Positions 9,057 to 18,027 are shown, counted from the first letter of the stretch. The stretch: 64,000 bases of DNA from Actinomycetota bacterium (GCA_009702045.1 WLIV01000008.1:62001-126000), one strand, 5' to 3'. The notes: generated from the letters alone by a model not told the origin. Translations and numbers: made by a program.

Positions 9057-9295
9057 CGGGATGCAGCGACGGCGTGGTGGAACGAACCGAGGTCGCCCCA
9101 CGCATCGGGTTCCTCGATTGGGTGCGTCTCATACGCCGTTCGGTACGCCGCATCGATCGCCGCGGCACGTTCGCGAGCGAGCAACGCGGTGAGCGCATCG
9201 TCGATGATCAGCGCATCGGTGGCGCCTGGGTGCAGGGCGCGAACCCGCATGAGCAGTTCGTGGTCGACGGTGGTGCTGATCCGTGTGCGAGCCAT
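9053..9295 (-). CDS. MazE-like ribbon-helix-helix antitoxin
   Basis: 80 residues. The start MARTRISTTVDHELLMRVR followed by ATDALIIDDALTALL is a ribbon-helix-helix DNA-binding domain as in actinobacterial MazE antitoxins; the charged tail (EEPDAWGDLGSFHHA) would wrap the toxin. ATG 9295 fits the family length; an ATG further upstream (9322) would place the probable operator inside the gene. The cognate toxin follows with a four-base overlap. Autoregulation through repeats just upstream of the start is likely. Confidence 0.85.
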   Translation of the reverse strand: MARTRISTTVDHELLMRVRALHPGATDALIIDDALTALLARERAAAIDAAYRTAYETHPIEEPDAWGDLGSFHHAVAASR

Positions 9296-9320
9296 GGCAT
9301 GACTATGCCACGGATATGCC
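9296..9320 (-). promoter_or_regulatory. Probable autoregulatory operator of the MazEF module
   Basis: Immediately upstream of the antitoxin start lie three copies of one half-site: GGCAT (9296-9300), ATGCC (9305-9309) and ATGCC (9316-9320). The first two form an inverted repeat with a four-base spacer; the last two form a direct repeat. This is the expected place for a ribbon-helix-helix repressor to bind. Confidence 0.45.
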
Positions 9321-9450
9321 ACTTCGACAACCGGGAGAAGTGATGGAACCCGGGAGGGCGCCGGGCGTCGTTGGGGGTGATGATTCCCCCAAACGTGCGC
9401 CCGCTGCGAGGTCCGGCCGGCGAGGCCGACGCGACCCCTTTCACCCCCCA

Positions 9451-9537
9451 GGTCGGGCGCGATTCCTGTCGCTGCTGTCCGGCCCAGCTCCCACGGGTGT
9501 GATTCGTGCCAGCGTGTGGCACGAATCGCGCCCGTTG
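9451..9537 (-). repeat. Dispersed palindromic repeat, copy R1
   Basis: Contains a 19-base inverted repeat (9493-9511 with 9517-9535, five-base loop, two G-T-type mismatches). Its reverse complement aligns over about 85 bases with 57130-57208, including the shared tail GGGAGCTGG and the unit GACAGGAATCGCGCCC. It lies in the 273-base gap between the antitoxin start and the SRPBCC gene, in which I see no gene. Confidence 0.7.
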
Positions 9538-9568
9538 AAGGGCACCCGGCCGCCAGGCGCTGCGAGGG

Positions 9569-10015
9569 TCAGGCGGCTTCGACGAGGGTGCGCAGGCCGC
9601 GCAGGTTGCGGCGCCAGATGGCGGCCAACACAACCTTGCCGCCGATGAACGCTCCGATGGGTCCGCCCATCCACCACGGGAAGATGAGCGTCTCTTCCCA
9701 CGTGAAGCGAGTGCGGCGATCGAGGTCGATCGGAGTCAGCGTGAAACGGCCTTCACCCTTCACCATGCCGGTGTGGCGCACGCCCATGGCGCTACCAGGC
9801 TCCCACTCGGTGAGCTCCATCCGGTCGACCAGCTTGAACGGACCGACCTTGGTGTCGCACAGGAACTCGGTGCCCACACCGCGGGTCTGCTTGGTAGTGA
9901 AGCGGATCGCGACCGCGTCGTGCATCCAGTCGACGTGACGTTCGACGGGTTCGACGACCTGCCACACGCGCTCGGTGGTCGCATCGATGTCGACGCTGAC
10001 GCAGATGCGGGCCAT
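9569..10015 (-). CDS. SRPBCC (START-like) family protein
   Basis: 148 residues with the helix-grip pattern of the SRPBCC superfamily: the start MARICVSVDIDATTERVWQ and the central TRFTWEETLIFPWWMGGPIG are typical of polyketide cyclase/dehydrase-like members. These bind hydrophobic ligands in a cavity; no ligand can be named here. ATG 10015 is chosen because it opens the domain and lies eight bases after the galT stop; the longer frame would overlap galT. Probably in one transcript with galT, although no metabolic link is obvious. Confidence 0.75.
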   Translation of the reverse strand: MARICVSVDIDATTERVWQVVEPVERHVDWMHDAVAIRFTTKQTRGVGTEFLCDTKVGPFKLVDRMELTEWEPGSAMGVRHTGMVKGEGRFTLTPIDLDRRTRFTWEETLIFPWWMGGPIGAFIGGKVVLAAIWRRNLRGLRTLVEAA

Positions 10016-10022
10016 GTTGGCG

Positions 10023-11006
10023 TCAGGCCCGGACGGACACGTGACGGAGCTGACCGGCTGCCTGCTCGGGCGGAACAATGTTGATCATCACGCCGGTGCC
10101 ACGCTCGAACCCGGCGGTGGTGACCAGCTTCGGGAACAGGTGCACGTGCCAGTGGTACGCACCGTTGTAGTGGTGCGGCGCCGTGTGGAACACGAGGTTG
10201 TACGCGATGTCGCCGTGGATTTCGCGCAACGCAATGAGCGAGTCGCGGATGGCGATACCCATCGCGCGCAAAGTGTCGTCGCTGCTGTCGGTGAGGTGCA
10301 GGTCGTGGCTGCGCGGGATGAGCAGTAGCTCGAACGGCGCACCGGCCCAGAACGGGCTGATACAGACGGCATCGTCGGTGGCGAGAATGACGCGGGTTGC
10401 ATCCACCAGTTCGGCCTCGACGGTGGCGCACAGGATGCAGCCGCCCTCGAAGCGGGTGAAGGCACGCTCTTCCTCGATCATTTCACCCGGAACGAACGGC
10501 AGGCCCAACAGCTGACCGTGCGGGTGCGACAGTGAGGCGCCGGCCTCGCGACCGTGGTTGATGATCACCTGTGTGTAGCGGACGTGGCTCTTGGCGGCGT
10601 GTTCCTGCAGACGATGCTTCAACATCAGCATGATGTCGCCGGCTTCGTCGTCGGTGGAGAGGTGCACACCACCCTCGTGGTCGGGGGTGTAGACGAACAC
10701 CTCGTGGATACCACTGGCCTCGGCCTGCACGTGCACCGGGCCGAGGTGGTGCACAGCGAACGGTTCGTCGCCGTCGAACGCCGGATACAGGTTCGGGATG
10801 ACCCGCATACGCCAGTGCCCGCCCTCGTCGACGGTCTCGAGTGCCGACGGCGTGGCTTCTTCGTGGCCCGGGCAGAAGGGACACGGGCGCCCGGGACCGG
10901 ATTCGATCTGGGCCAGGCGCGGGGCGAAATCGGAGGGCCGTTCGGCCCGATCGGCAACGATCGTGACCCAGCGACCCGTCAGCGGATTCAAGCGAAGGTG
11001 ACTCAC
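10023..11006 (-). CDS. galT: Galactose-1-phosphate uridylyltransferase
   Basis: 327 residues. Transfers UMP between glucose-1-phosphate and galactose-1-phosphate in the Leloir pathway. The catalytic histidine motif is SHPHGQLLGLPFVP; CPFCPGHEEATP and CILCATVEAE supply the metal-binding Cys pairs. GTG 11006 is supported by TAGACT (11021-11016) nine bases upstream. The start MSHLRLNPLTGRWVTI is family-like. Neither galK nor galE is adjacent; HIT-superfamily relatives acting on other NDP-sugars are possible, but the length and both motifs favour GalT. Confidence 0.88.
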   Translation of the reverse strand: MSHLRLNPLTGRWVTIVADRAERPSDFAPRLAQIESGPGRPCPFCPGHEEATPSALETVDEGGHWRMRVIPNLYPAFDGDEPFAVHHLGPVHVQAEASGIHEVFVYTPDHEGGVHLSTDDEAGDIMLMLKHRLQEHAAKSHVRYTQVIINHGREAGASLSHPHGQLLGLPFVPGEMIEEERAFTRFEGGCILCATVEAELVDATRVILATDDAVCISPFWAGAPFELLLIPRSHDLHLTDSSDDTLRAMGIAIRDSLIALREIHGDIAYNLVFHTAPHHYNGAYHWHVHLFPKLVTTAGFERGTGVMINIVPPEQAAGQLRHVSVRA

Positions 11007-11083
11007 AGTGGGGTCAGTCTACGACTTGCTCTCACAGTAGGGGCGGACGGGGGTCGATTTCACACGCCGTTCGCCAACGCTGA

Positions 11084-11845
11084 TCAACGCGAATACACGC
11101 TGACGTGACGCTCGCTGTCCATGCCAAAGGGCGTTCGGTCGAACGACTCCCATCGTTCACGGAGCTGCAGCCCAGCAGCACCCGCCATCTCGTCCAGCTG
11201 CGCTGGGGTCGCCCAGCGGATACTCCACGGGCGCAAACGAACACCGCCGGACTCTGTGATGTCGACGTATTGCCCTTCGGCCTGTTGGCGCTCGGGGTCG
11301 GACGTACTGACGCTGAGCACCACCCGGTCGGCAGCGACCGACCGAACCGATACCCCGCTGCGAGCATCGTGCTGCGGGTCGGGAACGAAGGCCTCGATCA
11401 CGAAGCAACCCTGCGGCCCAAGACGGGCGGCGGCGGCGGCGAAGCATTGCTGCTGGCGCGTTGCGCTCAGCAGGTTGAAGAACGTGTTGTAGGCGACGAA
11501 CACCAGCCCGAATGGTCCGTCGGGCATGGCATCCACCATGTCACCCAGATGTGCCACCACATCACCGCTGCCGTCCTTGGCGGCCAACTGCTCGAGCATC
11601 GCCGCGCTGGTGTCCAAACCGTGCACTTCCAGCCCGGTGGCGGCCAGCGGGATCGCCAATCGACCGGTGCCCACCCCGAGTTCCAGCACCCGCGGGCCTG
11701 CAGCAAGGTCGCCGAGCGTGGTGGTGGTGGATTCGATGTCGCTGATGCCGTGGTACCACTCGTCGTAGACATCGGCGAAGGCATCGCCGTAGCTGGCGTC
11801 GTGGTACCCGCGCATCGCACCATCATGACTACTGCTGTCCGTCAT
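11084..11845 (-). CDS. Class I SAM-dependent methyltransferase
   Basis: 253 residues. Motif I, RVLELGVGTGRLAIPLA, and LEVHGLDTSAAMLEQL define a Rossmann-fold methyltransferase; YHDASYGDAFADVYDEWY at the front resembles small-molecule methyltransferases of the UbiE/bioC-like kind. Substrate unknown. The start is uncertain: ATG 11845 and ATG 11815 are both possible and neither has a clear Shine-Dalgarno or TAnnnT element; a TTG at 11908 seems too far upstream. The gene is divergent from the membrane-protein cluster and ends 77 bases before the galT start. Confidence 0.75.
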   Translation of the reverse strand: MTDSSSHDGAMRGYHDASYGDAFADVYDEWYHGISDIESTTTTLGDLAAGPRVLELGVGTGRLAIPLAATGLEVHGLDTSAAMLEQLAAKDGSGDVVAHLGDMVDAMPDGPFGLVFVAYNTFFNLLSATRQQQCFAAAAARLGPQGCFVIEAFVPDPQHDARSGVSVRSVAADRVVLSVSTSDPERQQAEGQYVDITESGGVRLRPWSIRWATPAQLDEMAGAAGLQLRERWESFDRTPFGMDSERHVSVYSR

Positions 11846-11899
11846 GCCAACGTTCGGGGTCAACATCCGCGAGCCGTGGTGATGGGCCAGAATGCTGCT

Positions 11900-12841
11900 G
11901 TGAGCCAATGGGCGGGTATCGAGTCAGCCAACGAGGTGGTTTCGCCGCGTCCGGCATCGGCCAGCAGCCCGACACGCGCTGTTCCTCGGTTGCGGCGCAG
12001 TGAGCGAATGATCGTTGGAGCGATTGATGGCGGGGCTCACGTACTGCAGCGCCGTGGCCGCGACATTCTGCTCGGTTCGGCGGCGCTGATGCTGCCGATG
12101 GTGGCCATCTACGTCGCACTGTCGGTGCTCGCATTTCGGCAGTTCGACCGGTATGAACAACTCGTCGGTGATCGTGGCTACCTTGGCGTGGAGAAGGGTC
12201 TTGGCCTGATCGCGATCGGTGTCGAGTCGCTCACCGCCCATCTTGTCGGTGCGTACGCAGCGGCGTATCTGGTGCGTTATCAGATGGGCGGCGAGCCTCG
12301 TGTGCGCCAGGTGCTGGGCGCAGTACTGCGGCGCCTTCCGGTGCTGGCGGCCACGTGGTTGCTCGAGCGCGGCGTTCCATTGCTGCTGGTGGGGTTGATC
12401 TATCTGAACACGGGTAGCTCGGCGTTGACCGGTCTGGCGATCCTGTTCTCGCCGCTGTTGGTGCTGGTGGTGTCGTGGACGCTGTTCGTTGCGCCGGTCG
12501 TGATGTGTGAGGACGCCGGCATCGGTGCGTTCCGCCGGGCGCGCCGCCTGGCCGGTGCCAGGCTTGGTGCGGTGTACTCGTTCGTCTGGGCGAGCACGTT
12601 CATGTCGTTCGTGCTGTTCTCCGGCATCGCTGCGCTCCCCGCACTGGCACGGTCCACGAAGCTGATCACGTTCGGCTCGTACGGATGGCTCGCTCAAGGT
12701 GTTGCCGCGCAGATGGCGTTGCTCATCGTCGTGCCCTTCTCGGCCGTTGCCACCGCCCAGATGTATCTGCAGACGCGTGTTCATGCCGAGGGACTCGACA
12801 TCGTGCTGGCGGCCGACCGGGCGTTCGGAGTGCGCACGTGA
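11900..12841 (+). CDS. Multi-pass membrane protein, first gene of the MoxR-DUF58 cluster
   Basis: About 313 residues with roughly five to six hydrophobic segments (for example GSAALMLPMVAIYVALSVL and LTGLAILFSPLLVLVV), and a cytoplasmic stretch VMCEDAGIGAFRRARRLA resembling GlyDH-type/DUF membrane domains seen in predicted permease-like proteins. I do not recognise a characterised family. The start is uncertain between GTG 11900 and ATG 11882. The stop overlaps the next start (GTGA), making it the first member of a run of coupled genes ending with DUF58. Its role is probably tied to that cluster. Confidence 0.7.
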   Translation: MSQWAGIESANEVVSPRPASASSPTRAVPRLRRSERMIVGAIDGGAHVLQRRGRDILLGSAALMLPMVAIYVALSVLAFRQFDRYEQLVGDRGYLGVEKGLGLIAIGVESLTAHLVGAYAAAYLVRYQMGGEPRVRQVLGAVLRRLPVLAATWLLERGVPLLLVGLIYLNTGSSALTGLAILFSPLLVLVVSWTLFVAPVVMCEDAGIGAFRRARRLAGARLGAVYSFVWASTFMSFVLFSGIAALPALARSTKLITFGSYGWLAQGVAAQMALLIVVPFSAVATAQMYLQTRVHAEGLDIVLAADRAFGVRT

Positions 12842-13509
12842 TCCGCATCTCGACAGCGCCGCCGCCGACTGACCCGCTCGGCCCGGTTGGCCAGAACCCG
12901 GACACAGTGCGCGACGCAGCGTGCCGCATCGTCAGCCAGGACGCTGCAGCGTGCACTCCGGCGACAGTGCCGAAGCCGACGATCCCTACCCAGGGCACCG
13001 GCAACTTCGACGTCATCGGCACGCTGTTGTGGATCCTGCTCGCTGCGGCGGTCGTCGTGTTGGTGGTGTTCTTGGTGCGCTGGGGCGGCCAACGCACCGG
13101 CCGATGGAAACGCCGCGCCGAGCAAGAGGTCGACGCGGATCCGACGGATGACGTGATCGAGCCGCGGGTGGTCGCGATCGATTGGTCGAAGGAACCGGGG
13201 GAGTGGCGCTCCGAGGCCGACGAACATCGGCGAGCCGGCCGCTTCCGTGACGCAGTCCGCTGCCGTTACCGAGCGCTCGTGGGTGACCTCGCGCGCCGTG
13301 GACTGATCGATGAGGTTCCCGGGCGAACCACCGGTGAACATCGTGACCAAATGCGCGAGGTGCGGCCAGCGGTGTCACCTGAGTTCGACGAGGCGGCAGA
13401 GTTGTTCGATGGTGCGTGGTACGGCCGCGCACACGTTGATGCCGATGATGATGACCACTTCAAGGTGCTCGCGCGCGATGTGATGACCGCGGCGGAGCGG
13501 CGCAAGTGA
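12838..13509 (+). CDS. DUF4129 domain protein with one membrane anchor
   Basis: 223 residues. A short exported N-terminus with two Cys residues is followed by one membrane helix (about residues 58-82, TLLWILLAAAVVVLVVFLV) and a cytoplasmic DUF4129 domain ending near FDGAWYGRAHVD, the FDxxWYG hallmark. DUF4129 often occurs at the C-terminus of transglutaminase-like proteins or next to MoxR-DUF58 pairs; function is undefined. GTG 12838 overlaps the preceding stop and the stop overlaps the DUF4350 start, so it is embedded in one coupled operon. Confidence 0.8.
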   Translation: MIRISTAPPPTDPLGPVGQNPDTVRDAACRIVSQDAAACTPATVPKPTIPTQGTGNFDVIGTLLWILLAAAVVVLVVFLVRWGGQRTGRWKRRAEQEVDADPTDDVIEPRVVAIDWSKEPGEWRSEADEHRRAGRFRDAVRCRYRALVGDLARRGLIDEVPGRTTGEHRDQMREVRPAVSPEFDEAAELFDGAWYGRAHVDADDDDHFKVLARDVMTAAERRK

Positions 13510-14690
13510 GTACCCGGCAGGCCGGCACCGGGGCGCGGGGTAGTACCCGTGCCGGGATGACTGCGGTGCTGCTGCTGGCCGCCGCAGTGGCGATGATGCT
13601 GCTGGTGCGGGCGCGGCCGGCAACCCAGCCGTTCGACCCACGGAGCGATGCGGCCTCCGGCACGCGTGGACTGGTGATTCTTCTGCGCCACGAAGGCGCG
13701 TCGGTGGAAGTGGTGCATGATGCTCCGGCGCCTGGCAGCGATCGGCGCGTGCTCGTGTTGCAGGACCGGTTGAGCGCATCCCAGCACAGTGATCTGCTCG
13801 CGTTCGCCGCCGCCGGTGGCGTGGTGGTGATGGCCGATCCGGGCAGCGCGCTGCTGGGTCCGCAGATCACGACCGCCACCGTGGGCGATGGGACAATGCC
13901 GCCGATACGTGATCTCGCTGCTGAGACTGTCGTGCCGGTCGCGTCGTGCGATATTCCTGCGCTGCAGCACCTGCGCGGCCTGTTCGTGCTGCACGGCGTG
14001 TTGTTCGCTCGTTCGGGAACTCTGCGCCACTGCTTCGGGAGCGACGGCTCGTTGGTGATCGTTCACCCGCATGGCACCGGGGTCATCGTGCAGTTGGGTG
14101 ACAACGCACTGTTCACCAATCAACTGCTGCGTTATGCCGACAACGGGGGACTCGCGACAGCGCTGCTGGCACCGGCGCCTGGTGCCAACGTGAGCATCTT
14201 CGTCGGTGACGGCCCGGCACCATCGTCGCCGACCGGCGAGAGTGGTGGGGGTGGGCAGAAGTTGGCCGACCTCGTGCGACCCGGTGTGTGGATGGCCTTC
14301 GCTCAGCTCGCCCTCGCGTTCGTGGTGTTCGCAATCGCGCGCGCCGTGCGGCCGGGTCGTCCGGTGCGCGAGCCCGAGCAGGTGCCGATCGCCGGCAGCG
14401 AACTGGTAGTGGCCACCGGTGTGCTGATGCAGCGCGCCCAACATGCTTCGCGGGCGGGGAGCCTGCTGCGTTTCCAGGCCCATCGCACCTTGTGTGAACG
14501 CCATCACCTTCCGGCCAGTACTCCGGTGTCCGTGCTCGATGCGGCGATCACCGCCGGCTCGCCGGTGTTGTCGGGCACCGTGACCGAGGTGCTCGAACGC
14601 GAGGTCCACGACGCCGCCGGGTTGTTGCGCCTCAGCAACGATCTCCACTTGATCCAGATTCGAACCGCCCCTGAAGGAGCTCATCCGTGA
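13506..14690 (+). CDS. DUF4350 domain membrane protein
   Basis: 394 residues. An N-terminal helix (AVLLLAAAVAMMLLV), a DUF4350 domain with LVILLRHEGASVEVVHDAP and LLAFAAAGGVVVMADPGSALL resembling a class I glutamine-amidotransferase-like/GATase fold, and a second helix near residue 265 (MAFAQLALAFVVFAIARAV). The tail is cytoplasmic. No catalytic residues are known for the family. Four-base overlaps link it to the DUF4129 gene upstream and the MoxR gene downstream. It is a recurrent partner in actinobacterial MoxR clusters, so a shared envelope role is likely but unproven. Confidence 0.8.
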   Translation: MSTRQAGTGARGSTRAGMTAVLLLAAAVAMMLLVRARPATQPFDPRSDAASGTRGLVILLRHEGASVEVVHDAPAPGSDRRVLVLQDRLSASQHSDLLAFAAAGGVVVMADPGSALLGPQITTATVGDGTMPPIRDLAAETVVPVASCDIPALQHLRGLFVLHGVLFARSGTLRHCFGSDGSLVIVHPHGTGVIVQLGDNALFTNQLLRYADNGGLATALLAPAPGANVSIFVGDGPAPSSPTGESGGGGQKLADLVRPGVWMAFAQLALAFVVFAIARAVRPGRPVREPEQVPIAGSELVVATGVLMQRAQHASRAGSLLRFQAHRTLCERHHLPASTPVSVLDAAITAGSPVLSGTVTEVLEREVHDAAGLLRLSNDLHLIQIRTAPEGAHP

Positions 14691-15658
14691 ACGATCAGCA
14701 ACGATCACCGCTCGACGCCGTGCTCGCCGTACGCAACGAGGTATCCAAGGTGGTGGTGGGGCAGGAGGGCACGCTCACCGGTGTCATCGCAGCCCTGCTG
14801 GTGAACGGCCACGTGTTGCTGGAGGGGGTGCCGGGCGTAGCCAAGACGCTGCTCGCCAAGAGCCTTGCTGCAGCGTTCGATATGCAGTTCACCCGACTGC
14901 AATTCACCCCCGATCTGATGCCGAGCGACGTCATCGGTCAGCAGCTCGTCACCCAGTCGTCGGGGAGCGGCCTGGTCTTCGAGTTCCGCGAAGGGCCGGT
15001 GTTCACGAACCTGTTGTTGGCCGACGAGATCAACCGCACGCCACCCAAAACGCAGGCGGCGTTGTTGGAGGCGATGGAGGAACGTCAGGTCACCTTCGAC
15101 GGCCGCACGCTCGCGCTTCCCGATCCGTTCCTGGTGATCGCGACGCAGAACCCGATCGAGTACGAGGGCACGTATCCGCTCCCGGAGGCACAGCTCGACC
15201 GGTTCCTGTTCAAGCTGCTGGTTCGCTATCCCAGCGAGGCCGAGGAGTTGGTGATGGTGGGGCGGCACGATGCCGGCATGAACCCACACGACATCCGTGG
15301 CGCGGGTGTTCGAGCGGTGGCGTCGGCGGCCGACCTGGCTGCTGGCCGAGCGGAGATCCAACGCATCCGGGTCGAGCCGGCGGTGCAGCAGTACATCGTG
15401 TCGTTGTGCAGGGCGACGCGGGAGTCGCCGTCGCTCCAGTTGGGGGTGTCGCCGCGAGGCACGACGTGGTTGTTGCACGCGGCGAAAGCGTGGGCGTGGT
15501 TGAGCGGTCGCGACTTCGTGACGCCGGATGAGGTGAAGGCGGTCGCTAAACCGTGTCTACGTCACCGCGTGATCCTGAGGTCGGAACTCGAGTTGGATGG
15601 AACCACCGCTGACGTCGTCCTCGACGGCATCCTCGCCACCGTCCCGACTCCGCGCTGA
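14687..15658 (+). CDS. MoxR-family AAA+ ATPase
   Basis: 323 residues. Walker A is LEGVPGVAKTLLAKSLA, Walker B LLLADEINRTPPKTQAALLE, followed by sensor 1 in VIATQNPIEYEGTYPLPEAQ; these match the MoxR/RavA clade of AAA+ chaperones, which act with vWA-type partners to mature or insert protein complexes. The adjacent DUF58 gene is the expected partner. ATG overlaps the DUF4350 stop by four bases. The substrate of this chaperone pair is not known in actinobacteria. Confidence 0.92.
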   Translation: MNDQQRSPLDAVLAVRNEVSKVVVGQEGTLTGVIAALLVNGHVLLEGVPGVAKTLLAKSLAAAFDMQFTRLQFTPDLMPSDVIGQQLVTQSSGSGLVFEFREGPVFTNLLLADEINRTPPKTQAALLEAMEERQVTFDGRTLALPDPFLVIATQNPIEYEGTYPLPEAQLDRFLFKLLVRYPSEAEELVMVGRHDAGMNPHDIRGAGVRAVASAADLAAGRAEIQRIRVEPAVQQYIVSLCRATRESPSLQLGVSPRGTTWLLHAAKAWAWLSGRDFVTPDEVKAVAKPCLRHRVILRSELELDGTTADVVLDGILATVPTPR

Positions 15659-15680
15659 CCGCGTCTCCCCGGGTCCATCG

Positions 15681-17024
15681 GTGAATCTCCACGTGACGAA
15701 ATCAAGGGTCGCCTACCCGGTGCCGACGGTGTGGTTCGCCGCGCTCGCTGCGCTGTCCGGGCTGGCGTTCTTCGCGTGGTCGGGGCGCAGCTGGGCTGCC
15801 CTCGTGGTGGTGGAGGTCGGGTTGCTGTGTGTGCTGCTCATCGACACGCTCGTATGTGTCGCTCCGCGTCGCATCGAAGTGCTGCGCGATGTGCCGCAAA
15901 CGGTGACGATGGGGGAGCAGGTCACCTTGCACTGGCAGGTGGACAACGGTTCGCGGCGGCTCGCCAGGGTGACGGTCACCGATGCGCTGTGGCCCAGCCT
16001 TCAAGCCGACCGGCGGCGGGTGAGCGCGTCGCTGCACTCCGGTGGTCGATTGAAGGCGCAGACACATTTACGTCCGACCCGGCGCGGGATCTTTCCGCTT
16101 CAGGACGTCACCGTGCGAGTCGAGGGACCGCTGCGAATGGTGAGTCGTCAGGCGAGTCGGGGTGTGCCCGGTGTGCTGCAGGTCATGCCCGCCTACCCCA
16201 GCCGCGAGGAAGTGCAGCGGCGGATGCGGGTGCCGCGGGTGCTCGAGGTCGGGTCGCGCAGCATCCGCACGAGTGGTGGCGGCAAGGAGTTCGACCAACT
16301 GCGCGACTTCCGGCCCGATGACGAGTTTCGGCGGATCGACTGGGCTGCCACGGTGCGGCTGCAGCGGCCGATCGTCAAGCAGTACCGCACGGAGCGGAAC
16401 CAGAACGTGGTGGTGCTGCTGGACAACGGTCGCGTGATGGCGGGCACGGTCGGCGGCGTGCCACGCGTGGAGCATGGAATGGACGCGGTGTTGGCGATGG
16501 TGCACGCGGCCACCCGGGTCGGCGACCGTGTGGGGATGGTGGCCTTCGACCGGCAGGTGCGCAGCGTCCTCGTGCCGGCTGCGGGCAAGGGGCAGCTCGG
16601 ACGTGCTGCTGCGGCGATGTTCATGTTGGAACCCGACTACAGCGAGAGCGCCTACCGCGATGCGTTCAACTTCGCGGCTGCCAAGTTCCGTCGCCGGTCG
16701 TTGTACATCGTCATCACCGATCTGGTGGAAGCTGCGGTCGAGCAGGCGCTGCTCCCTGCGCTACCGATCCTCACCCGCCGCCACCTCGTGGTGATCGCCG
16801 CGGTACAGGATCCGGCGGTGCAGGCCTGGGCTGCCGGCGGCGCACACGAGTGGGCCGGCGACGCATTCCGCGAAGCAGCCGCGGTGAACCAGTTGCACCA
16901 ACGCAGTCGAGCGGTCGCCCGCTTGCGGGCCGCGGGTGCGACGGTGATCGATGCCGCTCCGGGCCGGTTGGCGATGGAGTTGGTGGACGCCTACCTGGAG
17001 ATCAAGGCCTCCGGCCGCCTCTGA
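15681..17024 (+). CDS. DUF58 family protein, vWA-like partner of MoxR
   Basis: About 447 residues. Two membrane helices near the N-terminus (WFAALAALSGLAFFAW and LVVVEVGLLCVLLIDTL) are followed by a beta-rich domain and the DUF58 signature FDQLRDFRPDDEFRRIDW, then a vWA-like fold. The metal site reads LLDNGRVMAG rather than the canonical DxSxS, so it is degenerate as in many DUF58 proteins. GTG 15681 or GTG 15693 could be the start; neither has a clear ribosome site. It is the last plus-strand gene of the coupled run and is convergent with the SpoIIM-like gene ten bases away. Confidence 0.85.
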   Translation: MNLHVTKSRVAYPVPTVWFAALAALSGLAFFAWSGRSWAALVVVEVGLLCVLLIDTLVCVAPRRIEVLRDVPQTVTMGEQVTLHWQVDNGSRRLARVTVTDALWPSLQADRRRVSASLHSGGRLKAQTHLRPTRRGIFPLQDVTVRVEGPLRMVSRQASRGVPGVLQVMPAYPSREEVQRRMRVPRVLEVGSRSIRTSGGGKEFDQLRDFRPDDEFRRIDWAATVRLQRPIVKQYRTERNQNVVVLLDNGRVMAGTVGGVPRVEHGMDAVLAMVHAATRVGDRVGMVAFDRQVRSVLVPAAGKGQLGRAAAAMFMLEPDYSESAYRDAFNFAAAKFRRRSLYIVITDLVEAAVEQALLPALPILTRRHLVVIAAVQDPAVQAWAAGGAHEWAGDAFREAAAVNQLHQRSRAVARLRAAGATVIDAAPGRLAMELVDAYLEIKASGRL

Positions 17025-17034
17025 ATCCGGGGGG

Positions 17035-18027
17035 TCACAGGGGGGCGTCGGGGGTGTAGTCCGCGTCGCCGGAGCGTCGCAGGCGGACCACGTACACGAT
17101 CGTCCAGCCCCAGAACAGGGCGAACGCGAAGACGCCGATCCCCACCCGCAGCCACGTCGGCCATGGGCGGCCGGTGACGAACCCTTCCACGGTGGCGGCC
17201 AGCAGGAATGCCACGACCAACCCGACCAGCACGCTGCCGGCGCGGCGAGCTTCCTCGGTGATCGCGTGAATGCGCAGGCGGTCACCGGGGTCGATGACGG
17301 CCCAGCCGATCCGGAGACCTGCCGCTCCTGCGACGACGACGGCGGAGAGTTCGAGCATGCCGTGCGGCAGGATCAACCCCCAGAACTTGTCGGCCTGCCC
17401 CGCATGGGTGAACAGGCCGCCGGCCATGCCGCCGTTGGCCCCGTTCCAGGCGAGCAGCGCCGCGGTCACCACGCACACCAGGATTCCCGCAGCGAAGGCC
17501 ATGAACCCGACGCGCACGTTGTTGAGGAACACTTCGGTGGCGAAGTTCTGTGAGGGGCGGTTGGAGTAGTAGGACTCGAAATCCTGGTTGATGTACTGCT
17601 GCGACGCGGCGGCTGGCATCGCGACATCAAAGGCCTTGGGCGACACGGCCAACCAGATCTGGAACACGGCCCACGGCAGAAACGTCAGCAGTGCTGCGAC
17701 GGCGATGTAGCGCCGCAGTGAATGGATCGCGGCGGGGAACGTGATCGTCGCGAACTGCACGATGCTGCGCTTCACCTCGGTGTCGCGTTGGCCGTACAGC
17801 ACGCCGTGCGCGTCGGCGACGAGCAGAGTGAGCCTGCTGACCAACGCCGTGTCGGTGGCGTACTCGACTCGTGCGTGGGCAAGGTGGGCGCCGCACCGTT
17901 GGTACAGGTGCACCATTTCGTCGAGATCGTCGGGCGACATGCGGCGGATGTGGCGCGCCTGTTCGGTCAGTTGCTGCAGTCGCCACCACGCGCCCTGATG
18001 TGCTGCCACGAACGCGTCGATGTCCAC
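17035..18027 (-). CDS. Stage II sporulation protein M (SpoIIM)-like membrane protein
   Basis: 330 residues with a soluble helical N-terminus (about 100 residues) and about five membrane helices, the pattern of the SpoIIM/DUF95 family (TITFPAAIHSLRRYIAVAA, LPHGMLELSAVVVAGAAGL). In Bacillus SpoIIM belongs to the engulfment peptidoglycan machinery; in non-sporulating actinobacteria the family is paired with RDD and MoxR-DUF58 genes and its role is unknown. GTG 18027 is supported by TACCCT (18042-18037) nine bases upstream and by the absence of family similarity before it. Divergent from the RDD gene with a shared promoter. Confidence 0.82.
   Translation of the reverse strand: MDIDAFVAAHQGAWWRLQQLTEQARHIRRMSPDDLDEMVHLYQRCGAHLAHARVEYATDTALVSRLTLLVADAHGVLYGQRDTEVKRSIVQFATITFPAAIHSLRRYIAVAALLTFLPWAVFQIWLAVSPKAFDVAMPAAASQQYINQDFESYYSNRPSQNFATEVFLNNVRVGFMAFAAGILVCVVTAALLAWNGANGGMAGGLFTHAGQADKFWGLILPHGMLELSAVVVAGAAGLRIGWAVIDPGDRLRIHAITEEARRAGSVLVGLVVAFLLAATVEGFVTGRPWPTWLRVGIGVFAFALFWGWTIVYVVRLRRSGDADYTPDAPL

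Noticed and set aside
9371-9392. TTGGGGG...CCCCCAA hairpin considered as a terminator
   Set aside because: It lies upstream of the antitoxin and well past the SRPBCC gene without a U-tract, so no transcript clearly ends there.
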